Shown: positions 16,207-26,146, numbered from the stretch's first letter. The stretch is DNA of 63,034 bases from Candidatus Poseidoniales archaeon (GCA_012964335.1 DTUF01000046.1:24678-87711), one strand, 5' to 3'. The notes: generated by a model not told the origin, from the letters alone. Program-made: numbers and translations.

Positions 16207-17409
16207 ATGGACCCATTTGACACCCGCCCCGCACCGGCAACTATGGAGGTAAGACTGCGTGCTCTTCTTTCTTCAATGCACAGTGCAATCTTAGAAATTG
16301 ATGCTGAAGGTGGCCTTGTACATGCCAATAGAGCAGCTCAATTGATGTTACCAGATTTACCGCCCACACCTGCATCTCCAGAGTGGTTGAATGAATTTGA
16401 AGAAGAACACATCTTCCGTGATGGGCACGGTGCGCCTATGGGTTCTAATGAAGGTCCTCTATTAGAGGCGTTAAGAACAGGGGAATCTCAACGAGATTGG
16501 CAATTTAGTATCGAATTCAATAATGGTAGAATTCTCTATTTGATGGGTGCTGCTGAGCCATTAGTCGGTATTGATGGGCGGCTAACTGGTGTTGTGTGTT
16601 CTTATCAGGACATTACCGAATTGATTGGATTACAACATGCACTTGAAGAGCAATTAACTGAAACAAAGAGTGCTGCTCAGGAATTACGACTAACCCATGG
16701 TGAATTGTCAAGGGCCCACAATCTTCAAGCAGGTTTCATTGCCAATTTCAGCCACGATTTACGAACCCCACTTTCTGGCGTCCTTGGATTTGCAGATTTG
16801 CTTGACATTTCTCCTAATCTTGATATTGAAGAAAAAGAATTCTTAACGGAAATTTTAGATGCTGGAGATTCTCTTCGAATGATGATTGATTCCGTTATCA
16901 CCTACTCTAACATTATCTCTGGGACTGTTCGTATTATCTCAGCATGGCACGACATTGACACCTTAGTTGAAAAGTCAAGTGAGGCAGCTAGAAAATTATG
17001 TACACGTAGAGGACTTGAGTTCCACATGGAGATAGGTCAGGCTCCAGAAAAAATGTGTATTGATGAAATGAGACTACAAGAGGTCCTCGAACAATTGTTA
17101 GATAACGCTGTGAAATTTACAGAAAGAGGACACATTACCATCAAAGTGAGTAGTGTTGCAGATAGTGTGCTATTTGAAATCTCAGATACTGGTCCAGGTA
17201 TTTCTCATGAAGCAGAGATGAGGTTATACGAGCCATACTCAAAAGCACTTGTCAAGGATGGCCAACTTAGACGTGGTGTAGGTCTAGGTCTTACACTCGT
17301 CAAAGCACTTTGTGATTTAATGCACGGCAAAGTTGACTACTCAACATCTCCACAAGGGACAACATTCAGAGTGCAGTTCCCACTCATTTATACTCCTACA
17401 CTATCGTGA
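16207..17409 (+). CDS. Soluble PAS sensor histidine kinase (orphan)
   Basis: This 400-residue protein has a PAS domain (about 15-140; SAILEIDAEGGLVHANRAA and DITELIG at its end) and a short coiled coil. Next are a HisKA H-box NFSHDLRTPLSGVLGF with the phospho-His near 183, and a HATPase_c domain with N-box LLDNAVKF, G1 ISDTGPGI and G2 GVGLGLTLVK. No membrane helix or signal peptide is seen, so it senses an internal signal through PAS. AAGGAGG at 16193-16199 fixes the ATG. No response regulator is adjacent; its partner must be elsewhere. Confidence 0.93.
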   Translation: MDPFDTRPAPATMEVRLRALLSSMHSAILEIDAEGGLVHANRAAQLMLPDLPPTPASPEWLNEFEEEHIFRDGHGAPMGSNEGPLLEALRTGESQRDWQFSIEFNNGRILYLMGAAEPLVGIDGRLTGVVCSYQDITELIGLQHALEEQLTETKSAAQELRLTHGELSRAHNLQAGFIANFSHDLRTPLSGVLGFADLLDISPNLDIEEKEFLTEILDAGDSLRMMIDSVITYSNIISGTVRIISAWHDIDTLVEKSSEAARKLCTRRGLEFHMEIGQAPEKMCIDEMRLQEVLEQLLDNAVKFTERGHITIKVSSVADSVLFEISDTGPGISHEAEMRLYEPYSKALVKDGQLRRGVGLGLTLVKALCDLMHGKVDYSTSPQGTTFRVQFPLIYTPTLS

Positions 17410-17445
17410 AAAATATACTTTCCAAGAATTTTCTTTGTGAGTAAA

Positions 17446-18219
17446 TCAACCAGCCAATTCATCATTGAAGCGAAGAAAATCAAGTTCTTCAAACTGAATC
17501 AACGAAGGGGAATTCAGTGCTAAATTGTGTTCCAATGCCTGAGATAAACTGACCCAATTTCGCTCAGTCCCATCAATCCATTCATAATTATGGCCTGGAA
17601 TCAAGCGCCAGTCACTTGGTAGTCCTTTGAGAATCTCTCTAGCATGAGTAACACTTTTCCATTGTGATTCGGAATCCCCCCCGGGAAGGTCAACCCTTCC
17701 AGAACGTTGGGTAAAAAGAAGATCTCCTGCGTGAAATACTCCATGGCCATGGAAGGTAAGATGGCCTGGTGCATGACCTGGTGTATGAGTGACTTCAAGG
17801 GTGATACCACCTGAAGTCCATTGTTCCCCAGAATGAACTGGATGATTCCAAGTATGGGTGAAATCTAGGTGACGGAATAATACTCTTCCAAGTAAATTCG
17901 GATAGTTTGATTCAACGTGTCCCCACAACTGAATTTCTGGATGGGATTTCATGATATTCTTAACCCCAGATGTGTGGTCCCTATGAGTATGTGTTACAAT
18001 GATGTGGGTTGGTGACAATCCTTCATTTTCAAGGGCTGAAAGCCACTTTTTAGCAGAATATGGGTCGATGATTACTACTGTATTTGTGGCCCTATTAATG
18101 AATGCTGTATTGACGTTCCCAAACGGACCTTGCTGACTTACCCAGACCTCAATTCCATCGTCTTCCACTCGGCGGTCAAACTCACCTTTGGCTAACATCA
18201 AAATCATGCGAAGGGGCAC
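17446..18219 (-). CDS. Metallo-beta-lactamase fold hydrolase
   Basis: A protein of about 250 residues with the di-zinc MBL motifs THTHRDHTSG (residues 76-85), TPGHAPGHLTFHG, FHAGDLLF and LIPGHNYEW. This arrangement is that of glyoxalase II-like or generic MBL thioester/phosphoester hydrolases. No C-terminal glyoxalase II-specific domain is obvious, so substrate is unknown. Start is uncertain: GTG 18219, ATG 18207 or ATG 18198; none has a clear ribosome binding site. It is transcribed divergently from the membrane wHTH regulator. Confidence 0.87.
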   Translation of the reverse strand: MPLRMILMLAKGEFDRRVEDDGIEVWVSQQGPFGNVNTAFINRATNTVVIIDPYSAKKWLSALENEGLSPTHIIVTHTHRDHTSGVKNIMKSHPEIQLWGHVESNYPNLLGRVLFRHLDFTHTWNHPVHSGEQWTSGGITLEVTHTPGHAPGHLTFHGHGVFHAGDLLFTQRSGRVDLPGGDSESQWKSVTHAREILKGLPSDWRLIPGHNYEWIDGTERNWVSLSQALEHNLALNSPSLIQFEELDFLRFNDELAG

Positions 18220-18301
18220 ATGGCATTGAAATTACTGATTTTACCGTGCATGGCGGGTCTTAAGTGTGAGTGGGTTTGTCGCCTCTATAAGAGGCGGCGC
18301 T

Positions 18302-21010
18302 ATGAGGGGACGAGAATCTGGCAGTAGATTGCTCATTGTTGGGCTAGCTTTTATCCTACTTGCTCCACTTGCGATTAGTTCTGCAAGTGCAGATTCTACC
18401 GATATTGAATTAGTTATTTCTATTGATGAGACAACTACCGGAGCGGCTTGGTATGATGGAGGAGAAACGCTTTCAATCTCAATTTCTGTAAAGAATTCTG
18501 GTGCAACTACTCAATCAATTGAATACAATCCATCCTGTCCTGTTGAAATTGAAATTCTCAACAGTGACGAAGAATTATTCTCATCTCTACGAGAGCACAG
18601 AGTCTGTCTTCAACAACGCCGAGCGATTGACATACCAGCTGGACAAACCAGAAATCTTGACACATTTGATTGGGACTGGCAAAACTCATCGGGGGCAATT
18701 ATCAATAGTGGTGATGTAACTTTAGATTTTAACTTTGAATCAGGGATGGCAACTTACACAGAATCTATACAATTCCAACGCAGTCCTGTGTTAATTGAAC
18801 ACTTAGTATTACAAGTCAATACTGCTCCACCGATTAGTGGCGGGTTAGATTATTTGTCAGGAGAAAGCGTATACTCTCATATTTCACTTACCAATAGTGG
18901 TAGCAACTCAATAACAATTGATACTGACGAAGGTTGCATGGTTACTATTCAAGTTAACACAATTGAGTCTTCAAATCCCCCTTCAATGACTGACTTGGAT
19001 TGTGGCTCAGGCTCAACACTTGGAGTAGGTGAATCACTTCCTTTGGGTTGGTTAGTATGGGACTTCACTTCAGAAGGTGAACAACTTTTATCTGGCCAAT
19101 GGTCAATTGAAGTTGCAACAACAGGTTTGATTGGTTTGGCCAGCACCTTTGATGCAACTCTATCGATTGGTGAAGCCCGTCCTGAGGCTCCGGCCGAATT
19201 AGCAGTTAGCTTGATTGGAGATGGTGGTGCGGATGGAATCATTACTGATGCTGATAATATTCAAGTTAAAACTGAGTTGATTAATTCAGCAGCGACGCCT
19301 GCTGAGTTGCAATTTAACAGTAGTTGTCTAGTTTCAATTCAATTAATTTCTGAAGATGGAATGATAACTAAAGATTCAAGATTGAATGATATCTGTGAAA
19401 CCGAATTTTCTGAGTTGAAGATTGACCCTACTAGCCAATATACACTTGACCAACGAATGTGGACAATGAATGCTGAAAATAGTTGTGAACTCAATGACGG
19501 TTCTTACCTAATGGTGGTAACAGTTCCAGAGTATGGGATTACCACCGAGTACCTAATCAATTACGACGGGGGAGATAGTGGACCGGTTTGTTTAGCATCA
19601 ATGCAAGACACAAGCCTAGCCGATTTCAGAGTAATTGAATTACTTACCAACAATCCGGATACTAATCAAGAATCCATCACATTCCAAATCCGACTAGAGA
19701 ATCAAATTGACTTAGACATCCACTGGCCTCAAGAATGCCGCTTAACCTTCACTCTACAACGTATTGGTGAGTCTCAACCTCATCAAATATGGAATGAACA
19801 GTGTGGGGAATCAGGAGGAGTGATGGAGACAATTGCCGCTGGTAATGGCATCCCATTCGACCCATTTACAATTGAGTTTGGCCAACTTAATCAAGGCACT
19901 TGGTCTCTCTTCATTGAAACCACTGGAACACCTAGATTCACTACGCAATTAGCCCATACCTGGAATCCTCCAGTCCAACTTGAAGAGGAACAGAATTCAG
20001 AAGATGAATCCGAAAGTGAAGCTACGAATGGAACAATTGTGAAAGAGGACGCTACACCATTGAGTTGGATGGCAGAAGGTAGTTGGCAGTATGTTACCAC
20101 AGATGTTGGTGGATGTTGGATTCTAATTGATGTTGATGGTAATGAGCACGCTTACTCATCTACCCTGATAGAAAACTGGAAGCCGCTTCCAAATCACCGA
20201 GGAGCGTATTGGGTTGAGGATAGTACTAGCACCTCAACTGCTTGTGCTAACTGGCTATCTCACATTGTTGTGGTTGAAGTACTAGGTGAAGCACAGGTAG
20301 CCTCAACAGATTCTAGCATCGATACGGAAGTAGCATCTGAAACCCCAGTAATTTCTATTCCTGCTGCAGCACCCACAATAATTGCTGTCATTGCTTCGAC
20401 TGGTCTGCTCGCTCTGATTGCTGGAGCAGTAACTCAAGTTGAATGGATCCGCCTACCTGCAACAAAATACGGGCTCGTTCTTCTTGGATTGGTTCGCAAG
20501 ACGAAGGAATCAGGTGGTGAATATCAAAGGGGTAGAATTGTTGCCTACATTGAATTACACAGAGGTATTCACTTCAGAGCATTGTTAGGGGCTTTACAAA
20601 TGTCAAATGGACAACTAACCCACCATCTTTCTGTATTGGAATCTGATGAACGAGTATGGCGGCGTAAGGATGGCCGCAAGGTTAGATATTATCCAGCTTC
20701 CATTGACTCAAGGACTGCCGATGATGATTTGCCAGTTCCAGTACTTACCCCAGACCCAAACAGTTTACAGGGTAAGATTCTACAAATTCTTGACATTCAC
20801 GAAAATGAAATCCTCAATCTATCTCAAAAGGAATTGTCTGTCAAATTAGAAACCAGTCAACAATTGGTATCATACCACCTCAAATCACTAGAGGATTGGG
20901 GATTGGTTGAGAAGGAGAGGGTCGCAATGCGCTACCGGTACAGACTGACTGACCGTGCACTGATTCTGCTTAACTCCAGCAACTTCCCATCTTTACTTGA
21001 TGAGGCATGA
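18302..21010 (+). CDS. Membrane-anchored regulator: extracellular repeats, one helix, two winged helices
   Basis: A 902-residue one-component transmembrane regulator. A signal peptide (MRGRESGSR then a hydrophobic stretch to SSASA) precedes about 640 extracellular residues. These hold four or more beta-sandwich repeats, each with a paired-Cys phrase such as YNPSCPVEIEI or FNSSCLVSIQL, resembling BsuPI/CARDB-type domains. One membrane helix lies near 690-712. The cytoplasmic part has two winged helices. The first includes GALQMSNGQLTHHLSVLESD with RRKDGRKVRYYP as its wing. The second includes LSVKLETSQQLVSYHLKSLEDWG and ends MRYRYRLTDRA. It could convert an outside signal directly into DNA binding. 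ATG 18302 is chosen because the signal peptide begins there; GTG 18266 is possible. Confidence 0.85.
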   Translation: MRGRESGSRLLIVGLAFILLAPLAISSASADSTDIELVISIDETTTGAAWYDGGETLSISISVKNSGATTQSIEYNPSCPVEIEILNSDEELFSSLREHRVCLQQRRAIDIPAGQTRNLDTFDWDWQNSSGAIINSGDVTLDFNFESGMATYTESIQFQRSPVLIEHLVLQVNTAPPISGGLDYLSGESVYSHISLTNSGSNSITIDTDEGCMVTIQVNTIESSNPPSMTDLDCGSGSTLGVGESLPLGWLVWDFTSEGEQLLSGQWSIEVATTGLIGLASTFDATLSIGEARPEAPAELAVSLIGDGGADGIITDADNIQVKTELINSAATPAELQFNSSCLVSIQLISEDGMITKDSRLNDICETEFSELKIDPTSQYTLDQRMWTMNAENSCELNDGSYLMVVTVPEYGITTEYLINYDGGDSGPVCLASMQDTSLADFRVIELLTNNPDTNQESITFQIRLENQIDLDIHWPQECRLTFTLQRIGESQPHQIWNEQCGESGGVMETIAAGNGIPFDPFTIEFGQLNQGTWSLFIETTGTPRFTTQLAHTWNPPVQLEEEQNSEDESESEATNGTIVKEDATPLSWMAEGSWQYVTTDVGGCWILIDVDGNEHAYSSTLIENWKPLPNHRGAYWVEDSTSTSTACANWLSHIVVVEVLGEAQVASTDSSIDTEVASETPVISIPAAAPTIIAVIASTGLLALIAGAVTQVEWIRLPATKYGLVLLGLVRKTKESGGEYQRGRIVAYIELHRGIHFRALLGALQMSNGQLTHHLSVLESDERVWRRKDGRKVRYYPASIDSRTADDDLPVPVLTPDPNSLQGKILQILDIHENEILNLSQKELSVKLETSQQLVSYHLKSLEDWGLVEKERVAMRYRYRLTDRALILLNSSNFPSLLDEA

Positions 21011-21088
21011 TAATTCCGTTCCTTTGATAGCGGACGGTTGATTCGGTGATTCAATAACGAATGTAAATGTCGTTGAAGGGTTGATTGT

Positions 21089-23923
21089 ATGGAGGAGGAT
21101 TTCTCACCTGCACAGTTTGAACATAAGTGGCAAAAGAGATGGTTGGATGACGAGATTTTCATCGCCCCATTGAACACTGATAAACCTAAATTCTACTGCC
21201 TAGAGATGTATCCTTATCCTTCTGGAAAGATGCATATTGGCCATGTTAGAAACTATTCGATTGGAGATGCAGTTGCTCGTTATCGCCGAGCAAGAGGATT
21301 CAATGTCATCTATCCAATGGGCTTCGATTCTTTTGGCATGCCTGCTGAAAATGCCGCTATCAAAGAAGGAGGGCACCCAAGAGATATCACAGACCGTAAT
21401 ATCTCTAGCATAAAATCAGACTTCAAACAAATGGGATTTTCACACGATTGGAACCGGCAAGTGATGAGTCATGACCCCAACTACTACAGGTGGAATCAGT
21501 GGTTTTTCCTAAAATTTTATGAAAGCGGCTTAGCATACCGAACTTTTGCAAATGTCAATTGGTGTGAACAGTGTAATACTGTATTAGCCAACGAACAGGT
21601 GCACAATGGAAGATGCTGGAGATGTTCAAGTGAAGTTGCACAGAGAGATATGGACCAGTGGTTTTTGAAAATCACAAAGTACGCACAAGAACTACTCGAC
21701 TCACTCGATGAAATACAATTTCCTAACCACGTTAAAGCCCTACAAAAAGATTGGATGGGGCGTTCTGAGGGTGCCCAAATCAAGTTCAAAGTAGAAGGAG
21801 ACGGTGGTCTTGTGATTGAAGCTTTTACGACTAGGCCTGATACAATTTTTGGAGTCACATTTGTTACTCTAGCCCCTGAAAACCCTCTTTGTGAGGAATT
21901 GGTTAAGGGTCACGAAAATGAACAAGCATGGCGGGAGATGGAAAAAGAAGCAAAGCAACTTTCTGACATGGACAGAGGTATGTTGAAGGAAAAGAAAGGT
22001 GTATTCCTTGGCCGTCATGCAATAAATCCACTGAGTGGAGAGAAAATTCCAATTTATGCTGGGAATTTCGTTATTGCTTCATATGGCACTGGGTCTGTAA
22101 TGGCGGTACCAGGCCACGATCAGCGAGACTTTGATTTCGCCTCAGAACATAACTTACCAATTAAGCGGGTTTTACTTGAAGCAAGGGCAGACAATGATGC
22201 CCCACTAACCTCCGCTTTCGAAGGTTATGGCGAAATGACCAATTCTGTGAGAACTGGGTTTGATGGTTTGAGTGGAGATGATGCAAAGCGGGCTGTTATT
22301 GAAGCGCTCGAAAGTGATGATTCAGGAAGTGGAATGATTCAATGGAAAATTCGTGACTGGTTAATTTCACGACAGAGGTATTGGGGGACTCCAATTCCTA
22401 TTATCCACTGTAATGAATGTGGCGCTGTTCCGGTACCTGAGAACGAGTTGCCAGTGATACTGCCTGATGATGTAGTCTTTAGTGGTGCAGGGAATCCAAT
22501 GGAAACCTCACCTACCTTCCTAAATGTTGACTGCCCTCATTGTGGAATTCCGGCGAGACGGGAAACCGACACAATGGATACATTTGTTGATTCATCGTGG
22601 TATTTCATGCGCTATATTGATGCAAATAATCCTGACTTATGCTTCAGCAATCAAGCAGCGGATTATTGGATGAATGTTGACTTTTATTGTGGTGGAATTG
22701 AGCATGCACAAATGCACTTAATCTACGCACGGTTTTGGACTAAAGCATTGCGAGACATGGGTTTGCATAGTATTGACGAGCCTTTTGAAGAATTATTATG
22801 CCAAGGAATGGTCAACGCTCAAGCACCGTATTGTGCTCCTTGTAACATCACTCATCCCGTAAGTGAGAGAGGGAATGCTTGCCCATATTGTGCTGGTGAA
22901 TTAACAGAGCGTAGTGCCAAAATGAGTAAATCTCTTGGCAATACTGTTGGCCCAGTTTCAATGATTGAACAATATGGCGCTGACACCGTCCGACTATTCA
23001 TTCTGTTTGCTGCCCAGCCTACTGCTGGAATGGATTGGTCTGATACTGGTGTTGAATCATGTTACAAACAGATGAAAGCAGTTTGGAATTTATGTCGCGA
23101 AATGTTGTCATGGGAAAATGATGATGCAGCAATAGATGAATGGTTGAGTACTCAATTTCAGATTCGTAAAACAGAATGGCTTTCGGCAATGGAATCGGTT
23201 GATTTACGAGCCGGGGTGATGCTCAGCCATTACGAAGTCTACGCTGACCTTCTTTGGTATCAGCGTCGTGGAGGGTGCAATGGTGAATTGGCTCGCTCAC
23301 TCCTGCTTGATTGGGCTAAGATGATGCATCCCGCAACACCGCATATTGCTGAAGAAATTTGGGCAGAAGCAGGGGGTGAAGGCTTGATTGCAATCCAACC
23401 ACTTGGATTTGATGAAGTAGATAATGATGAGACTGAGGCCATAAATCCAGTCTTAGCACGAGAAATTATCTTACAATCCGTTCTTGATCAGGCTAGACAG
23501 ATGAAAGGTTTAGCAGAACGACATCTTGAGAATGAACCAACATCTGTCACGATTCAAATAGCTGAAGGATGGAAAGGTGAGTTGGTACGTACAGGTATTG
23601 AATTACTTGAGAATGACTTCCCAATGAAAGGAGCAATGGGTGAGATAATGTCTAGACCATTTACACAAGTTGGAGAAGTTAGAGGACAAGTACCTGGGGC
23701 TTGGAAACGAATAATGAAGCAATTGTACAAATGGTCTCCAACCGAAAGAAATGTGCTAAAATCTAATCTTGATGAAGTAAAAATCCTAATTGATGCAAAG
23801 TCATTCCTGAGTGCAGAACTTAGTGTTGCAGAGGTAAACATTTACCTTGCTGGAGAAGGAGAAGATGTTGGTAGTAAAGCAAAATTTGCTTACCCTTCAG
23901 AGCCAGGCATTGCTTATCTTTGA
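21089..23923 (+). CDS. leuS: Leucyl-tRNA synthetase, bacterial-type core
   Basis: A class I synthetase that charges tRNA-Leu. HIGH is at 49-52 in YPYPSGKMHIGHVRNYS and KMSKS near residue 611 (AKMSKSLGN). The CP1 editing domain has the conserved TTRPDTIFGVT and VMAVPGHDQRDFDFA and lies after the first zinc-like Cys cluster (CEQC...CWRC), as in bacteria. The wording of the catalytic motifs is bacterial rather than archaeal (archaeal enzymes read FPYPNGxLHLGH). At 944 residues it is longer than bacterial enzymes, and the last 130 residues (LAERHLENEPTSV... ending AYPSEPGIAYL) resemble the archaeal C-terminal domain, so the gene may be chimeric or from a deep LeuRS branch. Zinc pairs CNEC...CPHC are intact. 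Confidence 0.96.
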   Translation: MEEDFSPAQFEHKWQKRWLDDEIFIAPLNTDKPKFYCLEMYPYPSGKMHIGHVRNYSIGDAVARYRRARGFNVIYPMGFDSFGMPAENAAIKEGGHPRDITDRNISSIKSDFKQMGFSHDWNRQVMSHDPNYYRWNQWFFLKFYESGLAYRTFANVNWCEQCNTVLANEQVHNGRCWRCSSEVAQRDMDQWFLKITKYAQELLDSLDEIQFPNHVKALQKDWMGRSEGAQIKFKVEGDGGLVIEAFTTRPDTIFGVTFVTLAPENPLCEELVKGHENEQAWREMEKEAKQLSDMDRGMLKEKKGVFLGRHAINPLSGEKIPIYAGNFVIASYGTGSVMAVPGHDQRDFDFASEHNLPIKRVLLEARADNDAPLTSAFEGYGEMTNSVRTGFDGLSGDDAKRAVIEALESDDSGSGMIQWKIRDWLISRQRYWGTPIPIIHCNECGAVPVPENELPVILPDDVVFSGAGNPMETSPTFLNVDCPHCGIPARRETDTMDTFVDSSWYFMRYIDANNPDLCFSNQAADYWMNVDFYCGGIEHAQMHLIYARFWTKALRDMGLHSIDEPFEELLCQGMVNAQAPYCAPCNITHPVSERGNACPYCAGELTERSAKMSKSLGNTVGPVSMIEQYGADTVRLFILFAAQPTAGMDWSDTGVESCYKQMKAVWNLCREMLSWENDDAAIDEWLSTQFQIRKTEWLSAMESVDLRAGVMLSHYEVYADLLWYQRRGGCNGELARSLLLDWAKMMHPATPHIAEEIWAEAGGEGLIAIQPLGFDEVDNDETEAINPVLAREIILQSVLDQARQMKGLAERHLENEPTSVTIQIAEGWKGELVRTGIELLENDFPMKGAMGEIMSRPFTQVGEVRGQVPGAWKRIMKQLYKWSPTERNVLKSNLDEVKILIDAKSFLSAELSVAEVNIYLAGEGEDVGSKAKFAYPSEPGIAYL

Positions 23924-24012
23924 TTTAATAAAATAATCAGCAAGTCAACCTGCTTGATTAGACGAATCGTAAGCCGGAGGTTGAAAAGGGAGGGGCTTCT
24001 CGCCTGCTACAA

Positions 24013-25101
24013 GTGAACAGAAGCAACAGAGAAGACAACAACCACCAACCAAGTAAAAACAACCGCAATAGGAATCAAGGCGGCCGCACCAATCAAGGTA
24101 GCAAAAAAGGCCGTTCATCTTCCGGAAAAAGTGGCAGAGGTGGTGGGCAGAATAGCCAAGCATCTGCCCGAATCAAAGAAGCGGTAGAGCGAGCCGAAGC
24201 AAGGTTCTCAATCAATCCCAAACCATTGGGTTTTCCTGAGGAAATTGAACCCCCAAATGAAATTTCTATCAAATGGAAAACAACTCCAATAAAACAACGT
24301 ACTGAACGCCAAGCGTGTGATTTAGTAATGATTCCTGGTGAATGGGGATTTCTAGACGATGATGCTGTGGATGGAATCGGTGACAGACTGAAAACACACA
24401 ACATGAGTGTTGAACAAGGGCTATCATTGCGCAAAGCGTTGATGCAAGAAAAGGCCGTTTATGGCCATTATAAAATGATGAATAAATCAAATACCTTTCT
24501 CAAAAGATACGAAAATGGTGAAAGTGTCCTCCAACTTTCTCGACGATTTGACTTCCCCCCAGTGGCAATATTTCGGTCAATTCTAACTGCACGTGGATGG
24601 TCAAAAGTTAAGATTCGTGACTCACTCAGGTCACCTGATAAATTGTTGTCAAAACGTGATGCTGAAGAGTTTCAAAAAGCGGAAGAAAAAGACCGTGTAA
24701 CAAATGTTGACCAAGGTGAAACTGCTGTGCGGGCTGACCTGTTTGAGGTAGTGGTTGAGAAGTACCTCGATACTTTGGGCATCAAATATCGTCGTCAAGA
24801 AGAACTGCTAAAGGAACAACAAAAAGAGCATGGTAGGCCTCTCAATACACCAGATTTTCTGATAATGGATAAGTTGACAATTAATGGTAAGTTAATTGCA
24901 TGGATTGATGCAAAAAATTTCTATGGCGCTAATGTCTCATTTGCCAAGAAGAAGACCAAGAAACAAATGAACCGCTATATCGATGAGTGGGGGGCTGGGG
25001 CAATTGTTTACCGGCATGGATTCTGTGAAGGAATGTTGATACCTGGTGTCTTGATGTTAGATCAAACACCTCTAGATATCACTATCATGTATGATGAGTG
25101 A
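24013..25101 (+). CDS. CDIN1/C15orf41-like TPD nuclease with disordered N-terminus
   Basis: A 362-residue protein. Residues 1-55 are Asn/Arg/Gly/Lys-rich and probably disordered or RNA-binding. The middle has helical HTH-like segments (about 125-215; YENGESVLQLSRRFDFPPVAIFRSI reads as an HTH in part). The C-terminus carries the TPD motif NTPDFLI near 277 and the PD-(D/E)xK core WIDAKNFYGA near 295. It then has the segment WGAGAIVYRHGF. This order matches human C15orf41/CDIN1, the nuclease mutated in congenital dyserythropoietic anaemia type I, whose archaeal relatives are uncharacterised. Active-site Asp, Asp and Lys are present. Start GTG 24013. It sits alone between leuS and the convergent pantoate kinase. 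Confidence 0.83.
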   Translation: MNRSNREDNNHQPSKNNRNRNQGGRTNQGSKKGRSSSGKSGRGGGQNSQASARIKEAVERAEARFSINPKPLGFPEEIEPPNEISIKWKTTPIKQRTERQACDLVMIPGEWGFLDDDAVDGIGDRLKTHNMSVEQGLSLRKALMQEKAVYGHYKMMNKSNTFLKRYENGESVLQLSRRFDFPPVAIFRSILTARGWSKVKIRDSLRSPDKLLSKRDAEEFQKAEEKDRVTNVDQGETAVRADLFEVVVEKYLDTLGIKYRRQEELLKEQQKEHGRPLNTPDFLIMDKLTINGKLIAWIDAKNFYGANVSFAKKKTKKQMNRYIDEWGAGAIVYRHGFCEGMLIPGVLMLDQTPLDITIMYDE

Positions 25102-25117
25102 TTAGTTTGCTCGCAAT

Positions 25118-26101
25118 TCAGCGTAGTGAATTTTCGGTTAATGAAACCTGAATCGATTTCAACCCCATTGAATTAAATTGTTCAATCATCAGCAGCATCT
25201 TTTCGCTCTTCAATCCTGACTCAAGCGATGTTGGTAAGATTACAAGGCTTTCTCCGAGCATGCATAAATGAGCTGATGCTTCCACCTCTGCAATTGAAAT
25301 CACGGATTTCGCAATCTGTAAAAGTTCAGTTCGACCTGCATCTGATATCAACTCAGAGTCATTAGCGAAACCAGTTGATGTCGTCAAAATATCTCCCCAG
25401 CGACTCTTATCCCAAACCCCTTGTTTAAGAATTGTGAGTTGTTGTTCGCCACTATTTCTGATGCGCGTTTTCCACTCTTCATCATCAATGTATGCAGAAG
25501 TATGGCGGGTAGTTCTATCTCTCCAAGCGACTAACATATTGAGAGTTGTATGCCATCCTTCGACAACACCTGAGCCTCCCAATATTTCACTGACTTGAGG
25601 GCACCCAGGCTCCCTTCTAAGGTCAACACCACCCGCCCAAAGAGCGGACACATCACCCAATCCTCCTGAGAGTTTTCGTTCCACCACATGAGCTACATGA
25701 AAGGATTGAGCGTATGCGAGTTGTTCCTCTTCACCAAGTGCCCGCTGTAGAGCAAGGGCAGTGGCTAAAGCCCCAGCAGCTGAAAGTCCGAATCCTTGTT
25801 GTTGAGGTAATCTGCAACTTTGCTGAATGAGCCAATCGTATTCCAACACTGACGGAACTAGTTGTGAAAGTGTGTTGATGACTGTCTGTTGAAGAACTAG
25901 GTTCTCGTTTTGGATTTGCTCGGATATTTTCCCCGAACCATGTTTACCGGTTACTGTAATCTGACAAGTAGGCTCAACTGGATCTATACAAAATCCAATT
26001 CCTCGACTTCCTTGATTAATTAAATTGACATCATCATCTTGTACACTAAAGAGTAGAGTGATGTGGCCTGATGAAGCGGCCTGTCCTGTAATTGCAGTCA
26101 T
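25118..26101 (-). CDS. Pantoate kinase (GHMP family)
   Basis: The archaeal coenzyme A route phosphorylates pantoate before coupling to beta-alanine; this GHMP kinase matches that enzyme. The N-terminus ends with the NQGSRGIGF phrase typical of pantoate kinase, the ATP loop is QQQGFGLSAAGALATALAL, and a GGLGDVSAL motif follows. Its length (about 328) is usual. The ATG at 26101 has GGTGG upstream; a TTG two codons earlier is less likely. It is the last gene of the rps13-rps4-rps11-rpo3 unit, in the place where rpl18e and rpl13 follow in many archaea. No phosphopantothenate synthetase is present in the window. Confidence 0.85.
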   Translation of the reverse strand: MTAITGQAASSGHITLLFSVQDDDVNLINQGSRGIGFCIDPVEPTCQITVTGKHGSGKISEQIQNENLVLQQTVINTLSQLVPSVLEYDWLIQQSCRLPQQQGFGLSAAGALATALALQRALGEEEQLAYAQSFHVAHVVERKLSGGLGDVSALWAGGVDLRREPGCPQVSEILGGSGVVEGWHTTLNMLVAWRDRTTRHTSAYIDDEEWKTRIRNSGEQQLTILKQGVWDKSRWGDILTTSTGFANDSELISDAGRTELLQIAKSVISIAEVEASAHLCMLGESLVILPTSLESGLKSEKMLLMIEQFNSMGLKSIQVSLTENSLR

Positions 26102-26146
26102 TATCAACCACCCCGTGGGGGTAATTCGGCTTGGTCTTGCCGACTC

